The position numbers and the translations under genes were made by a program. Positions 15,425 through 23,460 of a DNA stretch of 34,535 nucleotides are shown here, piece after piece (the stretch's first letter is position 1; every line of letters begins with the position of its first letter). The notes beneath the pieces were generated by a model. The model had not been told where the DNA came from. It worked only from the letters and a program-made list of their open reading frames with translations, and made no database searches. Source of the DNA: JBBPYR01 sp038199755. Lineage in GTDB: Bacteria > Chloroflexota > Ktedonobacteria > Ktedonobacterales > Ktedonobacteraceae. The stretch spans positions 1-34,535 of the forward strand of contig JBBPYR010000051.1 of assembly GCA_038199755.1 (NCBI GenBank). Reading direction: 5' to 3'.

Positions 15425-16147
15425 CTACAACGCGGTCACACGGAAATTATTCACTTCGATACTGGTGTTATTATCGAGAATCTGAATGGGGCCATGCGAG
15501 AGTTGCCGCGTTTGTGAACTGGTGGCATGGCTACTCAACTGGTCATCAACAAAAAGCACAACTTGCGCGCCTCGTATCTCAAGGCGATACGTATGCCACA
15601 CATATCCTGGCTCATAGTCATGTGTGAGCATAGGGGAGTCCATCGCATCAATTGGGTCAATCGTAACATCACATTGTGGATGAATGGCATACACGTGAGA
15701 GCCAGGTTTGCGCAGGCCAATCACCTCTGCAAGATAGCCGTTCTTCCCTACTACCTTTTGCGCCCCAATGAGAAAGCCACCGTCATCTTGTGTCACACTG
15801 CTAATGCGCACGCGCACCTCAATCGCATAGTTCTGCACCGTCGGCTGATAGGGAGCAGTAATAACCTGATCTCCCTTCGCATTAATCTGTAGATTACCTC
15901 CATGTACCTCCCATCCACTTGCTCCACCTGTTACGCTGGCTCCTTGCCAGCCCGCCAGGTTTTGTGACCAATCAGCACGATAAAGCAATGTTCCAGGTGC
16001 AATCGTCGCCCGCGTCGGGTGTGGTTGGGCCGTGAGCGTGGGAGAAGTAGTTGTGGAACCCACGGCACCTGATGTGCAAGCGACAAGTGCCAGCAGTGTG
16101 CAGACGAGCATACACAACTTCAATACCCGACGCCAGATAAAAATCAT
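15425..16147 (-). CDS. lipoprotein with LamG/DUF1080-like domain
   Basis: A 240-residue secreted lipoprotein. A hydrophobic leader (about 8-21) ends in the lipobox LVAC, so Cys24 should be lipidated; a Ser/Thr/Pro linker follows. The rest, from about residue 55, is beta-rich (WSQNLAGWQGAS, YAIEVRVRISS, GGFLIGAQ, YRLEIRGAQVVLFVDDQL, VNNFRVTAL), typical of concanavalin-like/3-keto-disaccharide-hydrolase-type folds that often bind glycans. No catalytic residues are assigned. A frame opens 20 codons earlier, but the ATG at 16147 has AGAAGGAG 8 bases upstream. Confidence 0.8.
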   Translation of the reverse strand: MIFIWRRVLKLCMLVCTLLALVACTSGAVGSTTTSPTLTAQPHPTRATIAPGTLLYRADWSQNLAGWQGASVTGGASGWEVHGGNLQINAKGDQVITAPYQPTVQNYAIEVRVRISSVTQDDGGFLIGAQKVVGKNGYLAEVIGLRKPGSHVYAIHPQCDVTIDPIDAMDSPMLTHDYEPGYVWHTYRLEIRGAQVVLFVDDQLSSHATSSQTRQLSHGPIQILDNNTSIEVNNFRVTAL

Positions 16148-16316
16148 CACTAATACTCCTTCTAAAAGAGAAAAGCTGAGGCAGGTATCTGTCGCAGGAG
16201 TCATCAAGAAAGAAACAAGGTAAGAAGCACAAGAATCATCGCAAGGCCATTCCTCGACAGATGCCTACCCCAGAAAACTATCCAATAGACGTTAGGAGCA
16301 GCAGTTTTTATCCTCA

Positions 16317-17213
16317 TTAATTCAACATGGCAATGGTCTGATTGATCGTTTTGATATGGGTGAGGATTTCTTCGCGATCTTGCGCAAGAGGTGCCAGTTC
16401 GATATACTTTTTGAGGTCTTGTCGGGCGCGTCCGTAGTGTTTCAGGTGAAGATGCACAATACCGCGATCTCTGCGCTCGCTCGCCGTCTCAGGAGAGAGC
16501 ATGACAAGGCGTTCACACACCGCCAACGCGTAGTGATAGTGCTCATTGTGAATATAAATATGTTTGAGATTGGACAGCATCCGAATGAGAAATTGCTTGT
16601 GGCTGATCGGCTCGAACCACTGACGATGAAACTTGATTCTTCCACCCGCAAGCTGAAAAATGCGTTCACGGCACTCCTGCTCGCTCAACAGTTCTCCATC
16701 GTGAAAAACATCGATATACAGCCTACTGTCCTGAGAAAAGCGATAGCCAACCATAAAATGCAAGGGCAGCCCAATGCCATCCATGGACAGACCAAGCCGC
16801 TTGCACACCTCCATATACAACAGTGCCAAGGTGATAGGGATGCCTGTATGATCTTCTAGCACCTTATGCAAGAAGCTATTGGCAGAATTATAATAATCTC
16901 CCTTATTACCGTGAAAGCCCTCCTGCTCAAATAACACGGTATTGACCGCCTTAATCACTGCCCATGGTGCCAGAGTGGGCGGCAGTGAAATAGGCAGATG
17001 TTCTGCCGCCAGACCGAGTAACATACCTACTCGACGTGCGAGCGCGTCAAGTTGTCCGATAGTTACCGCGATATCGAGGTCTGGATACTCAATCCGTGCA
17101 ATCAAGAAGGCCGCCTGTACGAGGTCTATCACCGCATCATCACACGTAGTAAGAGCCTCAAACGCTTGTAATGCGCGTTGTTGCGCTATAGGGTCTATAG
17201 GTTGTTCTGCCAT
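16317..17213 (-). CDS. SirB1-like transglutaminase-fold protein with TPR tail
   Basis: About 298 residues. The N-terminal two thirds match the SirB1/transglutaminase-like family (YNSANSFLHKVLEDHTGIPITLALLYMEV is split by me into NSFLHKVLED and GIPITLALLY; then GLPLHFMVGY with His152 and YIDVFHDG with Asp168). The catalytic Cys position of true transglutaminases is not seen, as is usual for SirB1. The C-terminal third (about 215-285) forms tetratricopeptide-like helices (HYHYALAVCERLVMLSP, HYGRARQDLKKYIELAP). Function is unknown; family members are adaptor-like. Start is uncertain: ATG at 17213, ATG at 17234 or TTG at 17252, none with a strong ribosome site. Confidence 0.75.
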   Translation of the reverse strand: MAEQPIDPIAQQRALQAFEALTTCDDAVIDLVQAAFLIARIEYPDLDIAVTIGQLDALARRVGMLLGLAAEHLPISLPPTLAPWAVIKAVNTVLFEQEGFHGNKGDYYNSANSFLHKVLEDHTGIPITLALLYMEVCKRLGLSMDGIGLPLHFMVGYRFSQDSRLYIDVFHDGELLSEQECRERIFQLAGGRIKFHRQWFEPISHKQFLIRMLSNLKHIYIHNEHYHYALAVCERLVMLSPETASERRDRGIVHLHLKHYGRARQDLKKYIELAPLAQDREEILTHIKTINQTIAMLN

Positions 17214-17267
17214 ACCAGAAAAAGTTAACCACATACGACTATCAAAGTGCAAGCTACGTAGGACCCG

Positions 17268-17300
17268 ATACCCCCCCGATACCCCCTATACCCTCCATAC
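17268..17300. repeat. phased ATAC-C-tract repeats in the sirB1-like/gmd divergent region
   Basis: ATAC followed by C-rich tracts occurs at 17268, 17279, 17288 and 17297, spacing 11, 9 and 9 bases, close to one helix turn each. It may be a protein-binding array or curved DNA between divergent genes. No known operator is recognised. Confidence 0.4.
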
Positions 17301-17387
17301 GCCCCAAATGCTTGCCTATACAGGGTATTTCTGCTAAAGTGAGCACCATACATATTGAGACACACTGCAAACTATCGTGGAGATATC

Positions 17388-17415
17388 CTTTATGGATGCT
17401 CTGCTCTCCATAAAG
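17388..17415 (+). promoter_or_regulatory. hairpin immediately before the gmd ribosome site
   Basis: A 9-bp perfect stem (CTTTATGGA with TCCATAAAG) encloses a 10-base loop. It ends directly at the AAGGA ribosome site (17416-17420), with the ATG at 17429. It could tune gmd translation or mRNA stability. Confidence 0.5.
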
Positions 17416-17428
17416 AAGGACACACTAC

Positions 17429-18400
17429 ATGCCAAATGCGTTAATTACGGGTATCACAGGTCAGGACGGCAGTTATTTAGCCGAATTTTTGTTGGAGAAG
17501 GGCTATCATGTCTACGGCATGTTACGCCGCTCCAGCACCTTTAATGATGAGCGCATTCATCACCTACTCGACCGCATCGAGTTGATTGATGCCGACCTGC
17601 TCGACCAGCTGTCACTCATTCAGGCCGTACGGCAATCACGGGCCGATGAGGTCTATAATCTGGCGGCGATGTCGTTTGTCACCACCTCATTTCAGCAGGC
17701 GGTCGCGACCGGAGAATACACAGCACTCAGCGTGGCACGCATGTTAGAGGCGGTCCGCCTTGCTGATTGGCCGCTTCGCTTCTATCAAGCCTCTAGCTCT
17801 GAAATGTTCGGTAAGGCCCAGACGGTCCCGCAAAACGAGCGCACGCCCTTCTATCCCCGTAGCCCTTATGGAGTTGCCAAGCTCTATGGCCACTGGCTCA
17901 CCGTCAACTTCCGTGAGAGCTACAACATGTACGCCTGCTCCGGCATTCTGTTCAACCATGAATCTCCACGTCGTGGCCTGGAATTTGTCACACGCAAAAT
18001 CACGCATAACGTCGCCAAGGTCAAGCTCGGTTTGCAGGATAGTTTCTCGTTGGGCAACCTTGAGGCGAGGCGCGACTGGGGTTTCGCGGGCGACTACGTG
18101 CAGGCCATGTGGCATATGTTGCAACAGGACACACCTGACGATTATGTAATAGCAACCGGCGAGACACATAGCGTGCGCGAATTTGTTAGTGCCGCCTTTG
18201 CCCGCGTTGGCATCACCGATTGGGAACGCTACGTCAAGATTAACGAGCAACTGTTCCGCCCTGCCGAGGTCGATTTGCTGCTCGGTGACGCTAGCAAAGC
18301 GCGTCAGAAATTTGCCTGGCAGCCCCACGTCACCTTTGAACAACTGGTGGGCATGATGGTAGATGCCGACATGCAACGTCTCGCTTCGCCAAGAAAGTAG
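17429..18400 (+). CDS. gmd: GDP-mannose 4,6-dehydratase
   Basis: Converts GDP-D-mannose to GDP-4-keto-6-deoxy-D-mannose in the cytoplasm, using bound NADP. The 323-residue product has GITGQDGSYLAEFL at 8-21, LRRSS, NLAAMSFV, QASSSEMFG (Ser where some enzymes have Thr), Tyr147/Lys151 (PYGVAKLYG), NHESPRRG, RRDWGFAGDYVQAMW and RPAEVDLLLGD, all diagnostic of GMD. The next gene reduces its product, so the pair makes GDP-D-rhamnose. Eight bases separate the two genes. GAAGGA lies about 9 bases before the ATG, next to a hairpin. Confidence 0.95.
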   Translation: MPNALITGITGQDGSYLAEFLLEKGYHVYGMLRRSSTFNDERIHHLLDRIELIDADLLDQLSLIQAVRQSRADEVYNLAAMSFVTTSFQQAVATGEYTALSVARMLEAVRLADWPLRFYQASSSEMFGKAQTVPQNERTPFYPRSPYGVAKLYGHWLTVNFRESYNMYACSGILFNHESPRRGLEFVTRKITHNVAKVKLGLQDSFSLGNLEARRDWGFAGDYVQAMWHMLQQDTPDDYVIATGETHSVREFVSAAFARVGITDWERYVKINEQLFRPAEVDLLLGDASKARQKFAWQPHVTFEQLVGMMVDADMQRLASPRK

Positions 18401-18408
18401 CATACACC

Positions 18409-19407
18409 ATGGAAACGTTGCAACCATCACAACTACGACAATCCCGACAGCCTGCACGTATTCTCATCACCGGAGCTTCGGGTTTTGTCGGCGGTCATCT
18501 CATAGAACAATGCCGCATACATTTTCCAGAGGCACAGCTATTTGGCCTCTATACTCCTGGCAACGAAAAAGAGCCCGTCACATGGCAGCAAAACATCATC
18601 CCCCTCTCCGTAGATATCACCCAGCCCGCCAGTGTACAGCAGGCTATTGCGCAGACACGGCCAGAGCTTGTCTTTCACCTTGCCGCGCAATCCTCGGTCG
18701 CCATCTCATGGTCAGACCCGGCAAAAACCTTACGTATCAATGCCGAGGGTGCCATCAACCTGCTAGAGGCTCTACGGCGCGATTACGCCGATACACGGGT
18801 CGTCCTGATCGGATCAGGCGAACAATATGGCATGGTCACACCGCAGCAGAACCCCATCCGCGAAGATCATCCCATGCAACCCATCAATCCCTACGCCGTC
18901 TCCAAGGTCGCACAGGACCTGTACGGCTATCAGTATTTCATGGCCTATCACCTGCCCGTATTGCGGGTACGCGCCTTCAATCAGTTTGGACCACGACAGG
19001 CAGCCCATTTTGTGCTTGCCAGCTTTGCGCGTCAAATCGCCCTCATCGAGGCCAACAAAGCCGCGCCAGAGCTAGCAACGGGCAATCTACGCGCACAACG
19101 CGACTTTTTGCCCGTACAAGATGCCGTGCGCGCCTATATCGCCATTGCCGACCGTGGCACCCCCGGCACTGCCTACAACGTCGGCTCCGGCCAAGCACAC
19201 TCGATTGAAGAGATGCTCCACCTGCTACTCTCGCTCACCGACACACCCATTCGCGTCTATGAAGACCCAGCCCGTCTGCGACCCATCGATCAACCCTTGT
19301 TCGTCGCCGACACCACACGCCTGCGTCATGATACCGACTGGCAACCGAGCATTCCCCTCAAGGAAGCCTTACGCCAGACGCTCGATTATTGGCGATCTGT
19401 TGTTTAA
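18409..19407 (+). CDS. rmd: GDP-6-deoxy-D-mannose reductase (GDP-4-keto-6-deoxymannose reductase)
   Basis: A 332-residue extended SDR with cofactor loop GASGFVG at 22-28, HLAAQSSVAISW, IGSGEQYG and catalytic Tyr162/Lys166 (NPYAVSKVAQD). RAFNQFGPRQ and RDFLPVQDAVRAY fit RMD. It reduces the 4-keto group of the GMD product to give GDP-D-rhamnose, used for cell-surface glycans. RMD is favoured over GDP-fucose synthase because it lacks that enzyme's epimerase Cys/His pattern and pairs with gmd in this order; this is moderately sure. No glycosyltransferase genes are adjacent. A strong hairpin follows the TAA. Confidence 0.9.
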   Translation: METLQPSQLRQSRQPARILITGASGFVGGHLIEQCRIHFPEAQLFGLYTPGNEKEPVTWQQNIIPLSVDITQPASVQQAIAQTRPELVFHLAAQSSVAISWSDPAKTLRINAEGAINLLEALRRDYADTRVVLIGSGEQYGMVTPQQNPIREDHPMQPINPYAVSKVAQDLYGYQYFMAYHLPVLRVRAFNQFGPRQAAHFVLASFARQIALIEANKAAPELATGNLRAQRDFLPVQDAVRAYIAIADRGTPGTAYNVGSGQAHSIEEMLHLLLSLTDTPIRVYEDPARLRPIDQPLFVADTTRLRHDTDWQPSIPLKEALRQTLDYWRSVV

Positions 19408-19409
19408 GC

Positions 19410-19469
19410 ATAAGAAAAGTGGCCCTTTGTGTTGCAGCTAGCCACAACACAAAGGGCCACTTTTCTTAT
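19410..19469. terminator. 25-bp perfect hairpin terminator after rmd
   Basis: Arms 19410-19434 and 19445-19469 are perfect inverted copies around a 10-base loop. The 3' arm ends in TTTTCTTAT, so it suits intrinsic termination on the plus strand. It starts three bases after the rmd stop codon. Confidence 0.85.
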
Positions 19470-19536
19470 ATTTCACCTCCTACTAACTACTCTTTAATAC
19501 CATTTATCATTTTTAAATCTTTAAAAAATTAACTAT

Positions 19537-19728
19537 CTACTTTACATTCTTATTTATGCTTTCATAAGGATCCTCTTTCTTTTTACCGATTTCGACAATC
19601 TCAATAGTAGATGTTTTCTCATGCACTGTAAAAATCACGCTATACAGTGCGATCCCACCAATACGGGGCAACTCTTTTTGCTCCGCTTGCGGCCCAGGTG
19701 TAGATGCCGCGAGAGGTTTTGTACTCAT
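19537..19728 (-). CDS. small protein with RelE/ParE-toxin-like C-terminus
   Basis: A 63-residue protein of uncertain family. The segment LPRIGGIALYSVIFTVHEKT and then IEIVEIGKKKEDPYESI resembles the last two strands and tail of RelE/ParE toxins (pattern RIG-xYRVIYxI ... ILxIGHRxDVY). The N-terminal helices of such toxins are missing, replaced by an Ala/Pro/Gln stretch. It may be a truncated toxin, a small regulator or coincidence. AGGAG lies about 11 bases before the ATG. No antitoxin is adjacent. Confidence 0.45.
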   Translation of the reverse strand: MSTKPLAASTPGPQAEQKELPRIGGIALYSVIFTVHEKTSTIEIVEIGKKKEDPYESINKNVK

Positions 19729-19748
19729 AGATGTGTTCTCCTACGCAG

Positions 19749-19786
19749 AGACCGCACCACACGTGTTATACTACGAGTAGCGGTCT
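19749..19786. promoter_or_regulatory. inverted repeat upstream of the small RelE-like gene
   Basis: AGACCGC (19749-19755) and GCGGTCT (19780-19786) flank a 24-base AT-richer stretch that includes a TATAAC-like -10 for the minus strand. It could be an operator over the promoter of the 63-residue protein. Weak evidence. Confidence 0.3.
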
Positions 19787-19864
19787 TCCGCTCAACGATA
19801 GCGCATGCACTCTTCCTGGGTCCGTGAAACTTTAGACGAGTCATGCGTTATTCTTTGCCAATTT

Positions 19865-19918
19865 TGTAGAGATGTCCCTATTCTTGTAGCGATGTCCCTT
19901 GTGGGCATCCTCGTACCA
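19865..19918. repeat. dispersed palindromic repeat, degenerate copy 2
   Basis: Two tandem starts, TTGTAGAGATGTCCCT and TTGTAGCGATGTCCCT, lead into TTGTGGGCATCCT, which is identical to part of the repeat at 23797-23823. A matching right arm is only partly visible (AGGAGGGATA). It looks like a rearranged half copy in the space between two minus-strand genes. Confidence 0.5.
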
Positions 19919-19931
19919 GGAGGGATATGTT

Positions 19932-20561
19932 TTAGGCCTGAGTTCCTTCGGTAGATTGCTCAGACGATTCTTCCGTCTCTTCGCCTAGGGAATTTTCGCG
20001 TTCCCGCAAGCCTTTTGCCCATTCAAGCTCGTGTTGCCACTGCTCAGCCGAATGCAATATCACATTCACAACGCGCTCCATCTCAGCTGCACCCCAGCGC
20101 GGATAGCCAGCACTCCCCTCTTGAAAGTGGGCAGCCTGCCTCAGCATATCCTCTGCCTCAGCACGTAGATGAAAGGTATGCGCCTGACAATAATTGCTAT
20201 AGTGATCAATCAGGTAAAGACGCTCGGCCAAGGTAATGAAACGAAATGAGCATACCTTTTGCGCAAAGAGTTTTTGATACTCCCCCTGATTCGCGCTGGT
20301 ATCTTTCATCAAAAGCTGAAAGCGCATACGTCCCGCTTCTGTAATAGCATAGGCATGCATTTGACGGTCGCTATGCCGCCCACCAGGAGCTACACTAGAG
20401 GCCGCAATCAAGCCATTTTGCTCCAGCTTTGCCAATAGGGGATATAACCTCCCTGGACTCAGCCGCGCATAAGGCCCAATCATATCATTAATAATCTTAG
20501 CAATCAGGTATCCATGCGCCGCACCATGCATCAACTGTGCCAGAATCACGAACTCGTACAC
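19932..20561 (-). CDS. PadR family transcriptional regulator
   Basis: A 209-residue regulator with an N-terminal winged helix (MYEFVILAQLMHGAAHGYLI, then GRLYPLLAKLEQNGLI at about 39-54) and a C-terminal helical dimerisation region of the Vir-like kind (about 95-175), ending in an acidic tail. PadR proteins repress until a ligand binds. The longest frame starts at GTG 20567, but that codon overlaps the AAAGGAGG ribosome site; GTG at 20561 gives proper spacing and the usual family start MYE. Its leader contains a 32-bp palindrome, so it probably represses itself. It may also control the membrane-protein/ferritin-like genes upstream on the same strand. Confidence 0.9.
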   Translation of the reverse strand: MYEFVILAQLMHGAAHGYLIAKIINDMIGPYARLSPGRLYPLLAKLEQNGLIAASSVAPGGRHSDRQMHAYAITEAGRMRFQLLMKDTSANQGEYQKLFAQKVCSFRFITLAERLYLIDHYSNYCQAHTFHLRAEAEDMLRQAAHFQEGSAGYPRWGAAEMERVVNVILHSAEQWQHELEWAKGLRERENSLGEETEESSEQSTEGTQA

Positions 20562-20601
20562 GCTCACCTCCTTTCAATCATAAAGTGTAGGTCTCCGCTG
20601 T

Positions 20602-20633
20602 ATATATCACTTTGATATATCATAGTGATATAT
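20602..20633. promoter_or_regulatory. 32-bp near-perfect palindrome, PadR operator candidate
   Basis: Outer arms ATATATCACT/AGTGATATAT enclose a central 10-base palindrome TGATATATCA. The whole is symmetric with a single mismatched pair (20612/20623). Nested ATATCA half-sites fit the palindromic AT-rich sites of PadR dimers. It lies between the padR promoter and its ribosome site. Confidence 0.7.
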
Positions 20634-20658
20634 CTCTATGCACGATCAACTTAATAAA

Positions 20659-20687
20659 TTTATAACATGCGCAGTTAAATTTGTCAA
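20659..20687 (-). promoter_or_regulatory. padR promoter
   Basis: On the minus strand a perfect TTGACA (20687-20682), 17-base spacer and TATAAA (20664-20659). The -35 box sits inside the left arm of a 13-bp inverted repeat (20677-20689 with 20712-20724). Confidence 0.75.
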
Positions 20688-20724
20688 TACGTTGGCAAAA
20701 ATCACCAAAAATATTGACAAATTT
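20677..20724. repeat. 13-bp inverted repeat around the padR promoter -35
   Basis: AAATTTGTCAATA (20677-20689) and TATTGACAAATTT (20712-20724) are perfect inverted copies, 22 bases apart. Both arms hold a TTGACA, facing outward. It may be a second regulatory site or a terminator stem for the gene ending at 20747. Confidence 0.5.
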
Positions 20725-20746
20725 CGTGGTGCAAATCACCAATGCA

Positions 20747-23425
20747 TCACCACATGAGCGAGGGTTTGCTCAACAGCAAGATTAATGAGGAGGGACCTTG
20801 ATTGCTGACTTGCAAGAGGATACGGCCATCGGGACCAACATATGGCTGCATGTGTGAGACAGGGACACGGCCACCATACACTGACAGCGTATCCCATGTC
20901 CTTGTCTGCCAGTTATACAACTGCGCTTGTAACAGATTGGGTGTGGTCACACCACCTTGTTGCTTCGTATTAGTTTGAGTAGTTGCATTAGAACTGTTTA
21001 GCGCAAACTGCACCGCATTCATCTGAGCGGCAAGCGTAAACTCGAAGGTTGCACCACTACCGCCACCAATCGCATAGATATTGGGAGCGGTATAGACAAC
21101 ATTGCTTCCCTGCGTGCTCACCACGTGCGCAGTCAGCGTGTCAGGCAAGACGTGCGTAGAGGATGGGTCAAATGCTATCATACTCGGCACCTGCAACAAA
21201 TTATCGTGTTGTCCATGGGGCATCGTACTATTGATCGTGATGTCATTGCTGCCATCCACGGGTTGATCTGCCCATGCCAGCAGAGTCGCGGCTGTGCCAG
21301 AGAGCAGTAAAGGATCACTGCCATTATTTGGATGGAATGATACCCCACCGCTCGCGGGCGTGATAATGCTTTGTTTATTGATAACCGTAGAGCGCACACA
21401 CGGACCATTACAAGGCAAAAAATTATAGCCAGCCCCGCTCAATGCCTGTAAAAGAGCCATATGGCGTTGCGTCGTTGTTTGCGGCTGCTGATTTTGCAGA
21501 TACGGGAAGTAGTTTGCGGGAAGATTGTTCGACAATGTCAGCTGATCTGCCTGGGTAGTATTGCCAGTAGAGGAGAAATCAGTCACCGGGGCGGCTATCT
21601 GCTTCGTTGCGCCCGCATTCAAATGTCCAATCAGCACATAGCTATGTGGCAACAAAAGAGCGACATCGCTCACTCCTGTTGACAGAGTGTTCGTGATGCT
21701 GCCAAGCACTTGCTGATTGTGAAGCGTCAACTGCGTAAGCAGCGATCCCTGGAGTTGCCGATCTTGCTCCATAACCAACGTGTGAAACGTCCACTGACCC
21801 GCGCCATTAATATCAACCCTCGTCTGGTGATTATCATAGCTCACATTCGCGTTGGGGTCGCCTAGCTGGTTGACATCAGTAAACCACTGAGCATTCGCTA
21901 ACGCCTGTGCGAGACTGGGCTGGTCACTGTGTACGCTATTTATGGGAATTTGCACATGATAGTCTCCCTGATCGGGAGCATAAATGCCCATATACGTGGT
22001 AATGTGCGCTGCCGTGCCATTTTGATTGAGTTGTAACAACGAAATAGTATTGTTCAATAGAGACGCCCCGCGTTGATAGTAGGCTAAGCCGTAGGAGAGC
22101 AGCGAGAACAGCACAATCACGACCAGCATGATACGCCAGAGCCAGAACGGTTTTCTCAAGTGCCGTAGCAGCAACACCGTGAGCGGCCCTAATACCAGCA
22201 CATAGCCCAGAAAGAGCAGGATTAGAGTGAAAAACGAAAACCCGATAGAGGGTTGAATCATGGCTAACAAACCACCACGAACAAGCAGTTGCCCTGGTCC
22301 AGTCGTATAGTGCGGTGCGATACCAGATATCAAAAGTTTATCGCCCAATGCACGGAGCAGCACATGCGACCACAGCGCACTCGTTCCCGACCAGTTGAGC
22401 AACGGGTCAGCCATAGGGTCGAAGGCAAGATAACTGACACCGCCGCTTCCTATCTGCTGCTGCACAAACAACGGCGTATTCCCCTGAGAAAGCACGGTCA
22501 CAGGTGCCAGTGTCGTCGCTATACCTCTATTCGTGGCTACGCTAGCCTGTACACGTCCAGTACTGATGACCACTGGGGATGGCAGGGTATCAGCTATAGC
22601 CGGTTGCTCATCAGGTACGAGGTGCGTGCCAGCCGGGAAGTTCTCTACACCCTGCACCTGCACGGGTGTAAGTACCCTTGGCAAGCCCGTAAGCGTGCGT
22701 TGTGCTGCCGCACCACCAACCTCAATCAGCGCACCACCCTGATTGACCCATGTTTGTATGGCCGCGCTTTGGGCAGCATTGAGCGACTTCGTGTCAAAAT
22801 TTTCAATAATCAGAGCATCCAGATTGTTCAGCAAGGCCACACTCGTAGGCAGAGTCGTGACATCCAGTGATGCCGTAATCAGCGTGTTCGCGCTGGAAGG
22901 AAACTGCGCGGCATTGAGCGGTCCCAAACCCGCGTGTTGGTCAGAGAGCACGCCCACCAGGACATCACCAACATTTAGCGCATAGGTGCGTTGCCACTGC
23001 AACGCCACCGTCTTCCCATCGTGATTCAGCAACTCCACACGCACACCCCGTGGATTAAAAGAGCCCACATTGAATGGTACAGCGATTGTCACGACCTGCT
23101 GTGCGCCACGCGGCACCACCACCGCTTGCTCAAAGCGTTGCGAAGAGACAATCACGCCCGTTGCCGCCGCACGTGGAGTGCCACTATAGGGACGCAACGA
23201 GAGCAGGCCACTAAAGTCCGGCCCGTTATTCACCATTGTCACCTGCACTGGCACCCAAAAGCCAATGCGCGCCGTGGTATCCAGCCCCACCGCCGCCGTC
23301 ATCGTGATATTCTCTTTCGTATCAGACGATGCCGCATCCACATGAGAAGGGAAGAAAGAGCTTTGTGCCAAGCCGAACAGAACAAGCAGCAAACAAGTAC
23401 TGATGGCTATACGAAATTTCGGCAT
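20747..23425 (-). CDS. large membrane protein with glutamine-amidotransferase-like region
   Basis: An 892-residue protein with a signal peptide (about 1-31), a periplasmic/exterior first half, two adjacent membrane helices (about 395-418 and 428-448) and a long outer C-terminal part. The first half starts with an Ig-like segment (GFWVPVQVTMVNNGPDFSG) and includes a class I glutamine-amidotransferase-like Rossmann piece (LDALIIENFDTKSLNAAQ then WVNQGGALIEVGG, about 205-245), seen in Bat/aerotolerance-type membrane proteins. No catalytic Cys-His pair is assigned. Substrate and function are unknown. AAAGGA lies before the ATG. It follows the ferritin-like gene by 35 bases, so the two are probably one transcript, with padR downstream. 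Confidence 0.75.
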   Translation of the reverse strand: MPKFRIAISTCLLLVLFGLAQSSFFPSHVDAASSDTKENITMTAAVGLDTTARIGFWVPVQVTMVNNGPDFSGLLSLRPYSGTPRAAATGVIVSSQRFEQAVVVPRGAQQVVTIAVPFNVGSFNPRGVRVELLNHDGKTVALQWQRTYALNVGDVLVGVLSDQHAGLGPLNAAQFPSSANTLITASLDVTTLPTSVALLNNLDALIIENFDTKSLNAAQSAAIQTWVNQGGALIEVGGAAAQRTLTGLPRVLTPVQVQGVENFPAGTHLVPDEQPAIADTLPSPVVISTGRVQASVATNRGIATTLAPVTVLSQGNTPLFVQQQIGSGGVSYLAFDPMADPLLNWSGTSALWSHVLLRALGDKLLISGIAPHYTTGPGQLLVRGGLLAMIQPSIGFSFFTLILLFLGYVLVLGPLTVLLLRHLRKPFWLWRIMLVVIVLFSLLSYGLAYYQRGASLLNNTISLLQLNQNGTAAHITTYMGIYAPDQGDYHVQIPINSVHSDQPSLAQALANAQWFTDVNQLGDPNANVSYDNHQTRVDINGAGQWTFHTLVMEQDRQLQGSLLTQLTLHNQQVLGSITNTLSTGVSDVALLLPHSYVLIGHLNAGATKQIAAPVTDFSSTGNTTQADQLTLSNNLPANYFPYLQNQQPQTTTQRHMALLQALSGAGYNFLPCNGPCVRSTVINKQSIITPASGGVSFHPNNGSDPLLLSGTAATLLAWADQPVDGSNDITINSTMPHGQHDNLLQVPSMIAFDPSSTHVLPDTLTAHVVSTQGSNVVYTAPNIYAIGGGSGATFEFTLAAQMNAVQFALNSSNATTQTNTKQQGGVTTPNLLQAQLYNWQTRTWDTLSVYGGRVPVSHMQPYVGPDGRILLQVSNQGPSSLILLLSKPSLMW

Positions 23426-23460
23426 GGCACATCCTTTATCTTTTCATCAGCAAATTACGA

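Noticed and set aside
17260..17300. CRISPR or long tandem repeat array
   Set aside because: Only four short degenerate units with 9-11 base period, no spacers and no cas genes.
17744..18457. Long minus-strand ORF of 237 residues
   Set aside because: Antisense shadow of gmd; the plus frame has all GMD motifs.
18363..19208. Plus-strand ORF of 281 residues overlapping rmd
   Set aside because: Arg/His-rich composition typical of a shifted frame, while the rmd frame is clearly coding.
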